NCBI GenBank assembly: GCA_934270475.1
Contig: CAKQPS010000001.1
Span: forward strand, 248,001-312,000
DNA length: 64,000 nt
Direction: 5' to 3'
Origin: an uncultured Alphaproteobacteria bacterium
GTDB taxonomy: Bacteria > Pseudomonadota > Alphaproteobacteria > RF32 > CAG-239
Position numbers and translations under genes: made by a program. Under the pieces are notes generated by a model. That model was not told the origin of the DNA, made no database searches, and saw only the letters and a program-made list of their open reading frames with translations. Each line of letters opens with the position of its first letter. Positions within the stretch are counted from its first letter, which is position 1. Positions 8,710 through 17,397 of this stretch are shown piece after piece.

Positions 8710-9714
8710 TTATTTTTGAGCTTGAATACAGGTGATGGCAATTGCGCCGACAATATCTTCGGCAAAGCAGCCGCGGGACAAGTCATTAACCGGAGCGTTC
8801 AGACCTTGCAAAATCGGTCCGTAAGCTTCGCAGCCGCCCAAACGCTGCAGCAGTTTGTAACCGATGTTTCCAGCTTCCAAATTAGGGAAAATCAAAACGC
8901 GGGCGTGACCGGCAACATGGCTGTTTGGAGCTTTCTTAGCAGCAACTACCGAATCCAAAGCAGCATCGGCTTGCAGTTCGCCATCAACTTCTATGCCAAG
9001 GTTTTTATATTCTTCGGTTTGCAAAGCTTCCTGCACCATTTTAGTGGCGCGGACGACTTTGTCTACATTATCGCCTTTGCCTGAACCTTTGGTGGAATAT
9101 GAAAGCATAGCAATAGAAGGCTCAATACCAAAATGGATAGCCGTCTCGGCAGCGTTCAAAGCAATATCAGCCAATTCTTTATCAGTCGGCTCAATAATAA
9201 TGCCGCAGTCCGACAGAACATAAGGCTTGTTGTTGGACAAGATAATGAAAAATGAAGAAACGCTGCTGCCTTTTTTGGCGGATTTTATAATCTGCAAAGC
9301 CGGACGCACGGTGTCGGCAGTGGAGTGATTAGCACCGGAAACCATACCGTCGGCGTGACCGGATTTTATCATTAAAGTGCCGAAATAGTTATAATTTAAG
9401 GCTAATTTAGTGGCGTCTTCACGGCTCAATCCTTTCTCTTTGCGCAAATTATAGAGCAATTCGGTATATTCCGGCAGGCGGGAATCTTCTTCCGGTTTTA
9501 CTAATTCTATATCGGTCAAACTCCAGCCTTTTGCAGCGTAAAATTCTTTAATTTTTTCGACATCGCCCAAAATAATTACCTTAGCGGCTTTTTCGGCTGT
9601 AATCATATGAGCAGCGGCTAAAACACGCTCATCTTCGCCTTCCGGAAGTACAATAGTTTTCAAATCTTTTTTTGCCCGTTCCAGCAGGCTTTTGATGTAT
9701 GTGCTTTTTATCAT
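8710..9714 (-). CDS. pta: Phosphate acetyltransferase
   Basis: This 334-aa enzyme converts acetyl-CoA plus phosphate to acetyl phosphate plus CoA, feeding AckA. It is the short single-domain form, without the N-terminal DRTGG regions of the long E. coli type. Visible PTA motifs are VLPEGEDERVLAAA, MVSGANHSTADTVRPALQII and the C-terminal QGLNAPVNDLSRGC. It is first in the pta-ackA operon; the AAAGGACG ribosome site sits before the ATG. Its promoter should lie in the 140-bp divergent gap shared with the next gene. Confidence 0.97.
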   Translation of the reverse strand: MIKSTYIKSLLERAKKDLKTIVLPEGEDERVLAAAHMITAEKAAKVIILGDVEKIKEFYAAKGWSLTDIELVKPEEDSRLPEYTELLYNLRKEKGLSREDATKLALNYNYFGTLMIKSGHADGMVSGANHSTADTVRPALQIIKSAKKGSSVSSFFIILSNNKPYVLSDCGIIIEPTDKELADIALNAAETAIHFGIEPSIAMLSYSTKGSGKGDNVDKVVRATKMVQEALQTEEYKNLGIEVDGELQADAALDSVVAAKKAPNSHVAGHARVLIFPNLEAGNIGYKLLQRLGGCEAYGPILQGLNAPVNDLSRGCFAEDIVGAIAITCIQAQK

Positions 9715-9800
9715 TATAAACGTCCTTTATATATTAAAAATTGTTATATTTAATTAACTGCTTATCTTTTAAAATTAGATTAAAATGTTTGATAAAAGTT

Positions 9801-9829
9801 TTGCATTTTTGTTTAAGCTATATTATTTT
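9801..9829 (+). promoter_or_regulatory. Possible promoter for DUF2066 gene
   Basis: TTGCAT and TATTTT are separated by 17 bp, about 30 bp before the ATG at 9859. The fit is weak to fair. Confidence 0.35.
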
Positions 9830-9858
9830 AAGAAAAAAAGAATCAGGGAGATTTTTTG

Positions 9859-10893
9859 ATGAAAATGATAGTTGTTTGGGCGGCAGCTTTGCTGATGGCG
9901 TTTCCGGTTTGGGCAAAAGTTAATTTTGAAGCGCAGATTCCGGTGGAAGTTGAGGCGGAAAATTCGGTTAAAGCCAAAGACAAGGCTATGCAGGAAGCGC
10001 AGCGGCAGGGGTTCTTAGAGGTTGCCGGACAATTGACTTCGGCTGAAAATGTGGAAAACCTGAAAAATTTGAGCGATGATGAAATATTGCATTTTGTGCA
10101 ATCTGTCAGCGTTGCCGATGAAAAAGCCGGCGGCACAAAGTATAAAGCCGTTTTAACCGTGCAGATAAACGGACCGCTTTTGAAAGACTATTTGGCAGAA
10201 AATAATATGATAGACGCCGAAATAACCAATCTTTTAGTTATTCCGGTTTATAAAGCGATGCCGCGCACGGCGCCGCTGCTTTGGGAAGATTCTAATGTTT
10301 GGCGGGCAAACTGGTCCAGCAAGGGACTTATAAAATTCGGCACGATGGAAGTACAAACGGCGGGCGCACGTTTTGAAGATGTGGAAAATTTAACAGCGGA
10401 AAACGCGCTTTATATGGACTCTTCTTTATATAATGAAATTTCTAATCGTTTCGGTTCGGACAGAGTGTATGTGATTTATGCCGAATCGCTGGAAAACGGT
10501 GATTTGAAAATAACCGTCAAAAATGAAAAAACAAAAAACGAAAACAGCTTTTCGGTTTATAACGACGGCGAGGGGAATTTGTTAGATAAAGCCGTTGAAA
10601 AAAGCGTGATGTTTATTTCAAATATGGAGCGCGAGGCGGAAAGCGAAAAAGGAAGCGATGCCGGCGGAATGCTGAACGCAGTTTACGAATACGGAAATAT
10701 GAAAGAATGGCTGATGAAAAGCGCGGCAATAACCGCTTTGCCGCAGGTTGACAGTATAGACACCAAAAGCTTGGGCGGCGGCAAAGTTAGCTTCAGCATA
10801 AACTATAACGGCTCGCAAGATGACCTGCTTAATTCTTTTCAGGAGCTGGGCTTGAGCTATGAAGCTAGTGATAATTTTTATATTTTAAGGTAA
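9859..10893 (+). CDS. DUF2066-type periplasmic protein
   Basis: This 344-aa protein has a signal peptide ending in FPVWA (cleavage near residue 20). The frame opens at a TTG one codon earlier, but the ATG at 9859 has a well-spaced GGGAG ribosome site. The body resembles DUF2066 proteins, which lie beside PerM-type exporter genes in many Proteobacteria, as here (4-bp gap). Function is unknown. In Alphaproteobacteria this pair is often followed by a replication regulator of the Hda type; here it is followed by a convergent unknown gene. Family assignment is by architecture and neighbour. Confidence 0.6.
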   Translation: MKMIVVWAAALLMAFPVWAKVNFEAQIPVEVEAENSVKAKDKAMQEAQRQGFLEVAGQLTSAENVENLKNLSDDEILHFVQSVSVADEKAGGTKYKAVLTVQINGPLLKDYLAENNMIDAEITNLLVIPVYKAMPRTAPLLWEDSNVWRANWSSKGLIKFGTMEVQTAGARFEDVENLTAENALYMDSSLYNEISNRFGSDRVYVIYAESLENGDLKITVKNEKTKNENSFSVYNDGEGNLLDKAVEKSVMFISNMEREAESEKGSDAGGMLNAVYEYGNMKEWLMKSAAITALPQVDSIDTKSLGGGKVSFSINYNGSQDDLLNSFQELGLSYEASDNFYILR

Positions 10894-10897
10894 GGCG

Positions 10898-11965
10898 ATG
10901 ACAAAGAAAAATGTTGATACTCAGCGGTATGTGCTGTTTTTGTTTGTGTTTTTAATCAGTGGCGGTTTTTTATATGCTTTACGTTCGGTGCTGCTGCCGT
11001 TTGTGGTGGGTATTGTGCTGGCATATTTTTTAGACCCGCTGGTCAGCAAAGTTTCTAAAAACGGCAGTATTTCGCGTACGGTAGCCACAACCGTGGTTAT
11101 GGGCATATCGCTTTTGATTTTGCTGCCTTTGGTGGTTTTGCTTTGCAGCGCCGTGGTTTCGCAAGCGGCTGAATATGTAGCCAAACTTCCGGAATATGCC
11201 CGTTCTTTTTCGCAAAGACTGCTGCCGATTTTGGGTGAAATTAAAGCGCGTTTCGGTTTTAGCTATGACAATGTGGAAAGCGCACTACAAGAAAATATGG
11301 CTAATTATATTAAGATTTTGGGCAAAGTCCTGCAAAGCATTGTCAGCAACGGATTTGCTTTTATCAATGTGCTGTCGCTGCTGCTTATTTCGCCGGTAGT
11401 GGCTTTTTATATGCTGCGCGACTGGCATTTGTTTACAGCTAAAATTCAGGGATTGATTCCACAAAAGCATAAACAAACGGTTTTGGACGGCATGCAGGAA
11501 GTAAACCGTATAATCTCCGGCTATTTGAGAGGACAGGCGTTGGTTTGCCTGTGCCTTGGCAGCTACTATTCTTTAGGATTATGGCTGGTAGGTTTGGAAA
11601 TGGGCGTGGTTGTCGGTTTTATTGCTGGTGTTATCTCGTTTATTCCATATGTCGGCAGCATTTCAGGCTTTTTGATGGCAATGGCGCTGGTGATTACCCA
11701 ATACGGTACAATGCCGAAAATTATAGCAGTTTTGATGGTGTTCGGCATCGGACAGTTTTTGGAAGGAAATTTCCTGACGCCGAAATTGGTGGGTGAAAAT
11801 ATCGGTCTGCATCCGGTGTGGGTGATGTTTGCTTTGCTTGCCGGCGGCGTTCTTTTAGGCTTGCTCGGTATGATAATCGCCGTGCCATGTGCCGCAATTA
11901 TCGGCGTGCTGCTGAAATATTTGATTAAAAATTATAAGCAAAGCCCGATGTATTTGGATAACTAG
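10898..11965 (+). CDS. AI-2E / PerM family membrane protein
   Basis: This 355-aa protein has about seven to eight transmembrane helices arranged as in the AI-2E exporter/PerM family. Helices near the N-terminus are followed by a soluble stretch (about 85-160). A helix-rich C-terminal part carries FLEGNFLTPKLVGENIGLHPVWVMFALLAG-type motifs, the family signature. Members have been reported to export small molecules or act as Na+/H+ antiporters, so the substrate is not inferable here. It is cotranscribed with the DUF2066 gene. Its TAG stop overlaps the TAG of the convergent gene on a shared CTAG. Confidence 0.88.
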   Translation: MTKKNVDTQRYVLFLFVFLISGGFLYALRSVLLPFVVGIVLAYFLDPLVSKVSKNGSISRTVATTVVMGISLLILLPLVVLLCSAVVSQAAEYVAKLPEYARSFSQRLLPILGEIKARFGFSYDNVESALQENMANYIKILGKVLQSIVSNGFAFINVLSLLLISPVVAFYMLRDWHLFTAKIQGLIPQKHKQTVLDGMQEVNRIISGYLRGQALVCLCLGSYYSLGLWLVGLEMGVVVGFIAGVISFIPYVGSISGFLMAMALVITQYGTMPKIIAVLMVFGIGQFLEGNFLTPKLVGENIGLHPVWVMFALLAGGVLLGLLGMIIAVPCAAIIGVLLKYLIKNYKQSPMYLDN

Positions 11966-12831
11966 ACTTTTCGACCTTTGGCGCGCAAGCGGACATATTT
12001 GAAAATGTTGTTTACTACCTCGTCTTGGTGAGTCTGCTCGTGGGCATAAAAATCAGCGGCTTCCATATCATGGTTGACAATAGAAAGATATTCAAGTTCT
12101 TGATAGACGGCGTATTTAGCGCGGCAGGTTTTCAGGCGCCCTAAACCGCAGTTGCTTAACGCGTTTAACTTTTGCAGCAATAATTCTATTTTTTCATCAG
12201 GAGGCAGGCTTTTATTTAAGCGTTGGTCAATATCGGCAACTTTTTGGCGCGCCAGGGCTATGCGGTGCTGCTTTTTTTCTTCTGCCGACATACTTTTGAG
12301 CATGGCGCTTTCTTTGGGATCTGGATAGTCATTATCAGAAAGCTTTTTCCGGACAGCGGACAAAAGCTTGTGCTTTAGGCTGTATAAAACGCCAAACGAG
12401 TGCTGTTTAATCAGCATGGCAGCATGCTTCAAATCTGAAATATGATTTTTATTCAGCAGCGAAAGCTTTTTATTCAAAACATTCAAATAAAGAGTGTTGC
12501 CTTCAATGTATTTTTCATGACCTGTTAAAACTAAGTCGTACATTTGAATGCGGACGGCGCGCGGCAGATTTTTGTCGTCAGCCAGTTTTTCATAGTCATT
12601 GATAATTTTTTCATCATTCGGAGTGCCGTCGCGTTCCGTATCTTCGGATATAAGCTCTATTATGCTGTTAGTCGCCGAATCCAATTGCTGAAAAAATTGG
12701 AACTTATCTTCAGGCAGGTTATTCCGCAGCTTGCGCAAAGCTATGGCAGACAAATCATGCCCTTTTACATCGAATCTTTCAAAAAAGCGATGTTTTAAAT
12801 AGCCGGCGATTAAAGACTTTTGAGAGCTCAT
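11962..12831 (-). CDS. Unknown soluble helical protein
   Basis: I do not recognise this 289-aa protein. It is strongly charged and predicted mostly helical, with no signal peptide or membrane segment. A Cys pair appears in NCGLGRLKTCRAKY near residue 230. The C-terminus is basic (LRAKGRKV). It follows the GNAT acetyltransferase gene after one base, so the two are cotranscribed, and it has an AAGGAT ribosome site. Its composition is like that of its neighbours, with no sign of recent transfer. Confidence 0.7.
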   Translation of the reverse strand: MSSQKSLIAGYLKHRFFERFDVKGHDLSAIALRKLRNNLPEDKFQFFQQLDSATNSIIELISEDTERDGTPNDEKIINDYEKLADDKNLPRAVRIQMYDLVLTGHEKYIEGNTLYLNVLNKKLSLLNKNHISDLKHAAMLIKQHSFGVLYSLKHKLLSAVRKKLSDNDYPDPKESAMLKSMSAEEKKQHRIALARQKVADIDQRLNKSLPPDEKIELLLQKLNALSNCGLGRLKTCRAKYAVYQELEYLSIVNHDMEAADFYAHEQTHQDEVVNNIFKYVRLRAKGRKV

Positions 12832-12832
12832 A

Positions 12833-13270
12833 CTATAAATCCTTGACCATTTTTAAGAAGGTTATGCCTTGTTCGTCAAACACATCGCCTTCAGCATGGT
12901 AACCAAGTTTTTCATAAAATCCGACCACCGAAAGCATGGCGTGCATAATTATTTGGCTGTAACCGGCTTCTTTGGCGCGCTTTTCGGCATATTTTACCAG
13001 CTCCCGTCCAACGCCTTCTCCGCGGTATACGGTGTCGACAGCCACTTGCATCAAGCGAATCCGCTCATTATCCAAAGGCGCCAAAATCAATCCGCCGACA
13101 AGCTTGTCGTCCAGCTGCTCTACACAGCCGATGTGCAGATAATTGGCTTCTTTAGCGCGAAACGAATCCAAAAACTTTAAGCCCAGCGGTTCTAACAGAA
13201 TTTTATAACGAAGTTCTACCAGTTCGTTATAGCGAGATGAACCGAAATCTATATCAATCATTTTGCGCAT
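12833..13270 (-). CDS. GNAT family N-acetyltransferase
   Basis: This 145-aa protein is a single GNAT domain. The acetyl-CoA binding motif A is seen as VAVDTVYRGEGVGRELVKYAE (about 78-98), followed by motif B with GFYEKLGYHAEGDVF near the C-terminus. It transfers an acetyl group from acetyl-CoA to an amine of unknown identity. It is first in a two-gene operon, with an AAAGGAG ribosome site. The substrate cannot be told from sequence. Confidence 0.9.
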   Translation of the reverse strand: MRKMIDIDFGSSRYNELVELRYKILLEPLGLKFLDSFRAKEANYLHIGCVEQLDDKLVGGLILAPLDNERIRLMQVAVDTVYRGEGVGRELVKYAEKRAKEAGYSQIIMHAMLSVVGFYEKLGYHAEGDVFDEQGITFLKMVKDL

Positions 13271-13358
13271 AATGTTAACTCCTTTATGTTTTAATATAAT
13301 TAAAGCATATTTTTGTCAGCATTACAACAGCTATTTATTAGGCAGGGCTGATTTTCAG

Positions 13359-15398
13359 TTATAGCGTTCCGGTGTGAAACAGTTTGTCATATTTATATAC
13401 TGAGCCGTGCGGAATGGACCAGCTAAAGTCTTTTTCCATGGCGGCGCGCTGCATTTGATGCATAACTTTAGGCGCGGAATAAAAACAGCGGATAGCTCTT
13501 TCCATTGTTTCAAAATAGGCATTGATGTTGTTTTTGAGGTGCTGAGCCGGAAGGTTTGGTCCGTAAACACGGTTGCCGTCGGCAAAAAATACCTCTGTTC
13601 TGAAACCATCGATGCCGTCTTGAATGGTGTCAACTAAACCGCCAGTGGAAGTAGCAATAGGCAGGCAGCCTTTTGCCATGGCTTCCATCTGCGTCAGTCC
13701 GCAAGGTTCAAAATATGACGGCATAAGGTAAAAGTCGGCTGCCAGCTGCACAGAATAGGCAAACTGGTCGTTATAGCCATGAAAAACGAAAATGCGTTTG
13801 GCAAATTCACGGTAAATTTGTTTGGTATTGTCTTTTAGCGTCATCAGGTCATGAAACAAATCTTTGTTACCAGCGCCGCCCAAAACAAAAATAGGAAAAT
13901 CCTGCGGTGAATTTTTATATTTGTCAGACATTCTGAGAATGGCGTTTAAAGCAATGTCATAGCCTTTTTGCTCAACCAAACGGCTGGTCATACAAATAAA
14001 AGGAATGCTCTCCGCTTCATGCAAAGCAGAAGAAATATCGTCAAATTTATAGGTGTCAATCATTGGGATAACTTTTTGCCGATAGTTTTCATCGGTTGCC
14101 AAACGCGACAATAATTTGATACATTCTTTTTTGTTGTGCAGCTTGTTTTGCAGTGAATTTTCGTTATAAACTTTGAACTGCGTGTCGCCGAAATAGTTGT
14201 TAATCAGTTCAATTTTTTTAGCGTTCGGCGAAATGAGTTTTTTTTCATAGCCATTGACAATTCCAAAAAATGTGCGGCAATTCTTGCGAATTTTTAGAAT
14301 GTCGCGGAAGTCAAAACCAAAGCTTTTTTCCCGCGATACTTCTTCCATGTAGTTTTTGGAAACGGTAACAATGCGGTCGGCAAGGTGCATATTGCAAGAG
14401 GCTTGATTATAGGTGTCGCCGACTAATAAAGTGTTAGAAGTGCGCGGATTGCTGTTTTTTATGGCTTTGGCATTTTTCAAAACCAAAGAGGCTAAATCCT
14501 CGTATAGGGAATTGAGAATTTTAGAGGTGTTATCATAATCCCAGCCTTGATAGCCCATGTGGTGGGCAATGTGAATAATCGGAATGTTTTTTAATTTGTC
14601 GGCAATGTCCAGCGCAAGGCGTCCGGCATAGACTTTTGCCAAAGTTAGATATTTGGTTAAGCCGGAAATGGCACCGCTGTGCCAGTCATTTGCAATGAGA
14701 ATGTTAGGCAGGTCGATGTTGTTTATTTGTTTTAGGACAATGCTTTCCAGCAGGCAATAAACAGCTTTGGAAAGAAAAGCAAAACGCTCGACTTCATCAA
14801 TATTCAGCTTGTTGAGAACATAGCAGCCGCCTTGTCCCGATGGATTTTCTGCCGCCGGCTCAATGGAAAAGAAACGTTCGTTTTGCAAAAATAAATAATC
14901 GGCGCCGTTTAAATTGCCTTTGTAAACTTCTACTTTGAAATGGCAAAAACGATTGCGGCTGCCTAAAAATGGTACTTTAACCACGCAGATTTTTTTAACT
15001 TTGACTTGCTTGCCTTCGGCTCCGGTGTAAATGTCATTTTCAAATGTGCATTTTTTGCGTCCAGTGTCGCCGATATACATAGGCGTGATGATTGTAATAT
15101 CGCTTTTTTGAGAGGCAAAAACCTGATTATAATTTTCAGGAAGTTCCGAAGCCACCATGCCAAGCCCGCCGCATTTCATAAAAGTAGCGGTTTCGGCAGT
15201 AATCATCCAAGCGTGAATTTGTTGATTTTCTGACCAAAATTTATTGGTTAAACACAGCTGCTTTGCCATGTTTTGCATTTGCTGCAAAATCGGGTCATTA
15301 GGCACAGCGTAATTCAGGCTAAATTTTTTTTTGTTAAAATTCGTCGGCAAAAAAGCAAACGTTTTGGTAGAGCTGGAATTAAGATTAACCTTGGTCAT
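13359..15398 (-). CDS. glgA: Large glycogen/starch synthase (GT5)
   Basis: This 679-aa GT5 glycosyltransferase would extend alpha-1,4-glucan from ADP-glucose (or UDP-glucose). The N-terminal motif KCGGLGMVASELP corresponds to the K-x-GGL sugar-nucleotide site. C-terminal MTSRLVEQKGYDI and YFEPCGLTQMEAMAKG are the conserved GT5 catalytic region. It is about 200 residues longer than common bacterial GlgA; the extra length is an N-terminal extension of about 60 residues plus insertions in the middle (about 300-440). No glgB, glgC or glgP is nearby. The ribosome site is weak. The symbol is by family and the exact product is unproven. Confidence 0.85.
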   Translation of the reverse strand: MTKVNLNSSSTKTFAFLPTNFNKKKFSLNYAVPNDPILQQMQNMAKQLCLTNKFWSENQQIHAWMITAETATFMKCGGLGMVASELPENYNQVFASQKSDITIITPMYIGDTGRKKCTFENDIYTGAEGKQVKVKKICVVKVPFLGSRNRFCHFKVEVYKGNLNGADYLFLQNERFFSIEPAAENPSGQGGCYVLNKLNIDEVERFAFLSKAVYCLLESIVLKQINNIDLPNILIANDWHSGAISGLTKYLTLAKVYAGRLALDIADKLKNIPIIHIAHHMGYQGWDYDNTSKILNSLYEDLASLVLKNAKAIKNSNPRTSNTLLVGDTYNQASCNMHLADRIVTVSKNYMEEVSREKSFGFDFRDILKIRKNCRTFFGIVNGYEKKLISPNAKKIELINNYFGDTQFKVYNENSLQNKLHNKKECIKLLSRLATDENYRQKVIPMIDTYKFDDISSALHEAESIPFICMTSRLVEQKGYDIALNAILRMSDKYKNSPQDFPIFVLGGAGNKDLFHDLMTLKDNTKQIYREFAKRIFVFHGYNDQFAYSVQLAADFYLMPSYFEPCGLTQMEAMAKGCLPIATSTGGLVDTIQDGIDGFRTEVFFADGNRVYGPNLPAQHLKNNINAYFETMERAIRCFYSAPKVMHQMQRAAMEKDFSWSIPHGSVYKYDKLFHTGTL

Positions 15399-15550
15399 AA
15401 CAATTTCTTTCTAAATATAATATACTTTGTGGTATATCATTAAAAAATATAACCTTCAACAGAAAACGGACTTATGCTCTTGACTTGTTTGCGATTAGTC
15501 ACTAAGTTCTATATAGATATTATCCTAACAAAATTAAAGAGGGTGTTGTA

Positions 15551-16141
15551 ATGACCGATAAAAAAGAAAATATGTCCGCAACCGCAGAAAAAAAAGAAAA
15601 ACAAACCGCGGCGGAAGAAAATTCTGAAAATGTGCAAAACTCTGAAGGTAAAGACGAGTTGAGCAGCTTGAAAGAAGAGAATCAAAAACTGAAAGATTCT
15701 TTTTTGCGCGCTTATGCCGAAGCTGAGAATACTAAAAAACGCTGTCAGCAGGAAATTGAAAAAAATTCTAAATATGCAATTTCTTCTTTTGCTAAAGAGC
15801 TGTTGGGCGTGGCAGATAACTTGCAGCGTGCGTTAAGCTCTGTTGACGATGAAACCAAAACCAAATGCGAGGCTTTTATTAAGGGTGTGGAATTAACGCA
15901 AAACGAACTTTCTAAGGTGTTTGGCAAATTCGGCATTAAAAAGCTGGATAGCTTGAATAAAGTTTTTGACCCGAATTTTGAACGTGTGGTGCAAGAAGTA
16001 GAAGATAAAGAAAAACCTGCAGGCACAATTATTGCCGAGCTGCAGTCAGGTTATACGCTGAATGACCGTATTTTGCGCGAAGCCATGGTGGTGGTGACTA
16101 AAGGCGGAAAACAGGCTGCTTCAAAAGAAGATAAGCAATAA
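15551..16141 (+). CDS. grpE: GrpE, DnaK nucleotide exchange factor
   Basis: This 196-aa cytosolic protein releases ADP from DnaK. A long acidic N-terminal tail (1-40) precedes a coiled-coil (about 40-90), then the GrpE head with GVELTQNELSKVFGKFGI and VFDPNFERVVQEVED. Its usual heat-shock partner dnaK is not next to it. The ribosome site is GAGGGTGTTGTA. The gene ends in a clear terminator. A TTGAC-type element lies at about 15480, but I could not settle between a heat-shock and a housekeeping promoter. Confidence 0.96.
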   Translation: MTDKKENMSATAEKKEKQTAAEENSENVQNSEGKDELSSLKEENQKLKDSFLRAYAEAENTKKRCQQEIEKNSKYAISSFAKELLGVADNLQRALSSVDDETKTKCEAFIKGVELTQNELSKVFGKFGIKKLDSLNKVFDPNFERVVQEVEDKEKPAGTIIAELQSGYTLNDRILREAMVVVTKGGKQAASKEDKQ

Positions 16142-16172
16142 AAAATTCTGCAAACATACATTGATAAAATTA

Positions 16173-16195
16173 AAAGTCCGTATTTTTCGGACTTT
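16173..16195 (+). terminator. Terminator after grpE
   Basis: An 8-bp stem (AAAGTCCG / CGGACTTT) with a 7-nt loop is followed by a T-run. Confidence 0.85.
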
Positions 16196-16200
16196 TTTGT

Positions 16201-16229
16201 TTGACGCGAAAAAATAAATGGTATATTTA
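16201..16229 (+). promoter_or_regulatory. Promoter for lptF operon
   Basis: TTGACG and TATTTA are separated by 17 bp, placed between the grpE terminator and the lptF start. Confidence 0.45.
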
Positions 16230-16266
16230 ACAGATTATTATTTATTTCTGAAATATAATCTTGTGC

Positions 16267-17397
16267 ATGAAGATATTGAACGTTTATATTTTTAAGCAGA
16301 TTTTTATAGGTTTTCTGCTGGTTTGTTTCTCTCTGCTGGCTATGCTATGGCTGACGCAGTCGCTTAAATTTGTGGAAATGGTTACACGGCAGGGGCTGCC
16401 GGTGTATTTGTTTGCTGAAATGACATCTCTTTTAATGCCGCGCATTTTCAATATATTGTCGCCGGTGGCGGTTTTTGTAACGGTATTATTTGTGTATAAC
16501 CGTTTGATTGCCGACCGCGAATTGGTGGTTATGCAGTCGGCGGGCATCAGTCCGTGGAATAACTCTAAAGCCGCAGTTGCGGTGGGCATTATTTTGGCGC
16601 TGTTCAACGTGTTTGTGATGAACTGGGGTATTCCTTGGTCAGAGGCGAGATTCCGCGATTTGGAATGGCGGGTGAAAAATAACTTGACGCAGATGGTTTT
16701 CCGCGAAGGGGAGTTTACTAGTTTGAAAAACGGCATAACCGTGTTTGTTAACAAGCATGAAGATGACGGTTCGGTTAGTGGTATTTTTGTCAGCGATGAA
16801 AGTAAACCGGATGTAAAAGTTACCTTAACGGCTGAAAAAGGGCGGGTTATACAAACAGAAAAAGGTCCGAGAATTTTGTTTATTAACGGCGTGCGGCAGG
16901 AAGTTAATACTAAAGATTACAAATTCAGCACTCTTTCATTTTCTCGCTATTCGGCGGAATTTAATAGTGTGGAAAGTAAAAAGAAGAAAAATCAGACGGT
17001 GCGTGAGCGTTCAATTTGGGAATTGCTGAATGCCGGAAATGATGAAACACTTGATGCTCCGACCAAACGCAAAAGCATTGTCGAAGGACACCGCCGCATT
17101 TTGTATCCGTTATATAATTTGCTTTTTTCATTATTGGCATGCGTGGGGCTTTTGGTTTGCAATTTTAACCGCCGCGGTCAGACCAAGATTATCAGCATAG
17201 AGGTTTTGTGCATGGTTATTGTTTTGGGCGGCGATTTAGCCTTAACCAACTTGTGCGGGCGTTCGCTTTTGCTGCTGCCGGTTTTATATTTGAATTGCTT
17301 ATTGCCGTTTGCAATTTGTTTGTATATGCTGTTTTTTTATAATCCGTTTTATTTTCGCCGCTTTAAGGCAAAGGAGCACCATGAGAATCTGTTGTAG
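16267..17397 (+). CDS. lptF: LptF, lipopolysaccharide export permease
   Basis: This protein of about 376 aa belongs to the LptF/LptG (YjgP/YjgQ) family, the inner-membrane permeases that hand LPS to LptC-LptA. Three N-terminal helices carry LTQSLKFVEMVTRQGLP and DRELVVMQSAGIS, both family landmarks. A periplasmic beta domain (about 130-240) and three C-terminal helices follow. An in-frame TTG lies two codons earlier, but ATG 16267 is preferred. The usual companion lptG is not beside it; lptD follows instead, overlapping by 17 bp. LptF rather than LptG is my best reading. Confidence 0.88.
   Translation: MKILNVYIFKQIFIGFLLVCFSLLAMLWLTQSLKFVEMVTRQGLPVYLFAEMTSLLMPRIFNILSPVAVFVTVLFVYNRLIADRELVVMQSAGISPWNNSKAAVAVGIILALFNVFVMNWGIPWSEARFRDLEWRVKNNLTQMVFREGEFTSLKNGITVFVNKHEDDGSVSGIFVSDESKPDVKVTLTAEKGRVIQTEKGPRILFINGVRQEVNTKDYKFSTLSFSRYSAEFNSVESKKKKNQTVRERSIWELLNAGNDETLDAPTKRKSIVEGHRRILYPLYNLLFSLLACVGLLVCNFNRRGQTKIISIEVLCMVIVLGGDLALTNLCGRSLLLLPVLYLNCLLPFAICLYMLFFYNPFYFRRFKAKEHHENLL

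Noticed and set aside
15479..15515. Heat-shock (sigma-32) promoter before grpE
   Set aside because: CTTGAC is present, but no properly spaced -10 of the heat-shock type follows, so I do not list it as a feature.
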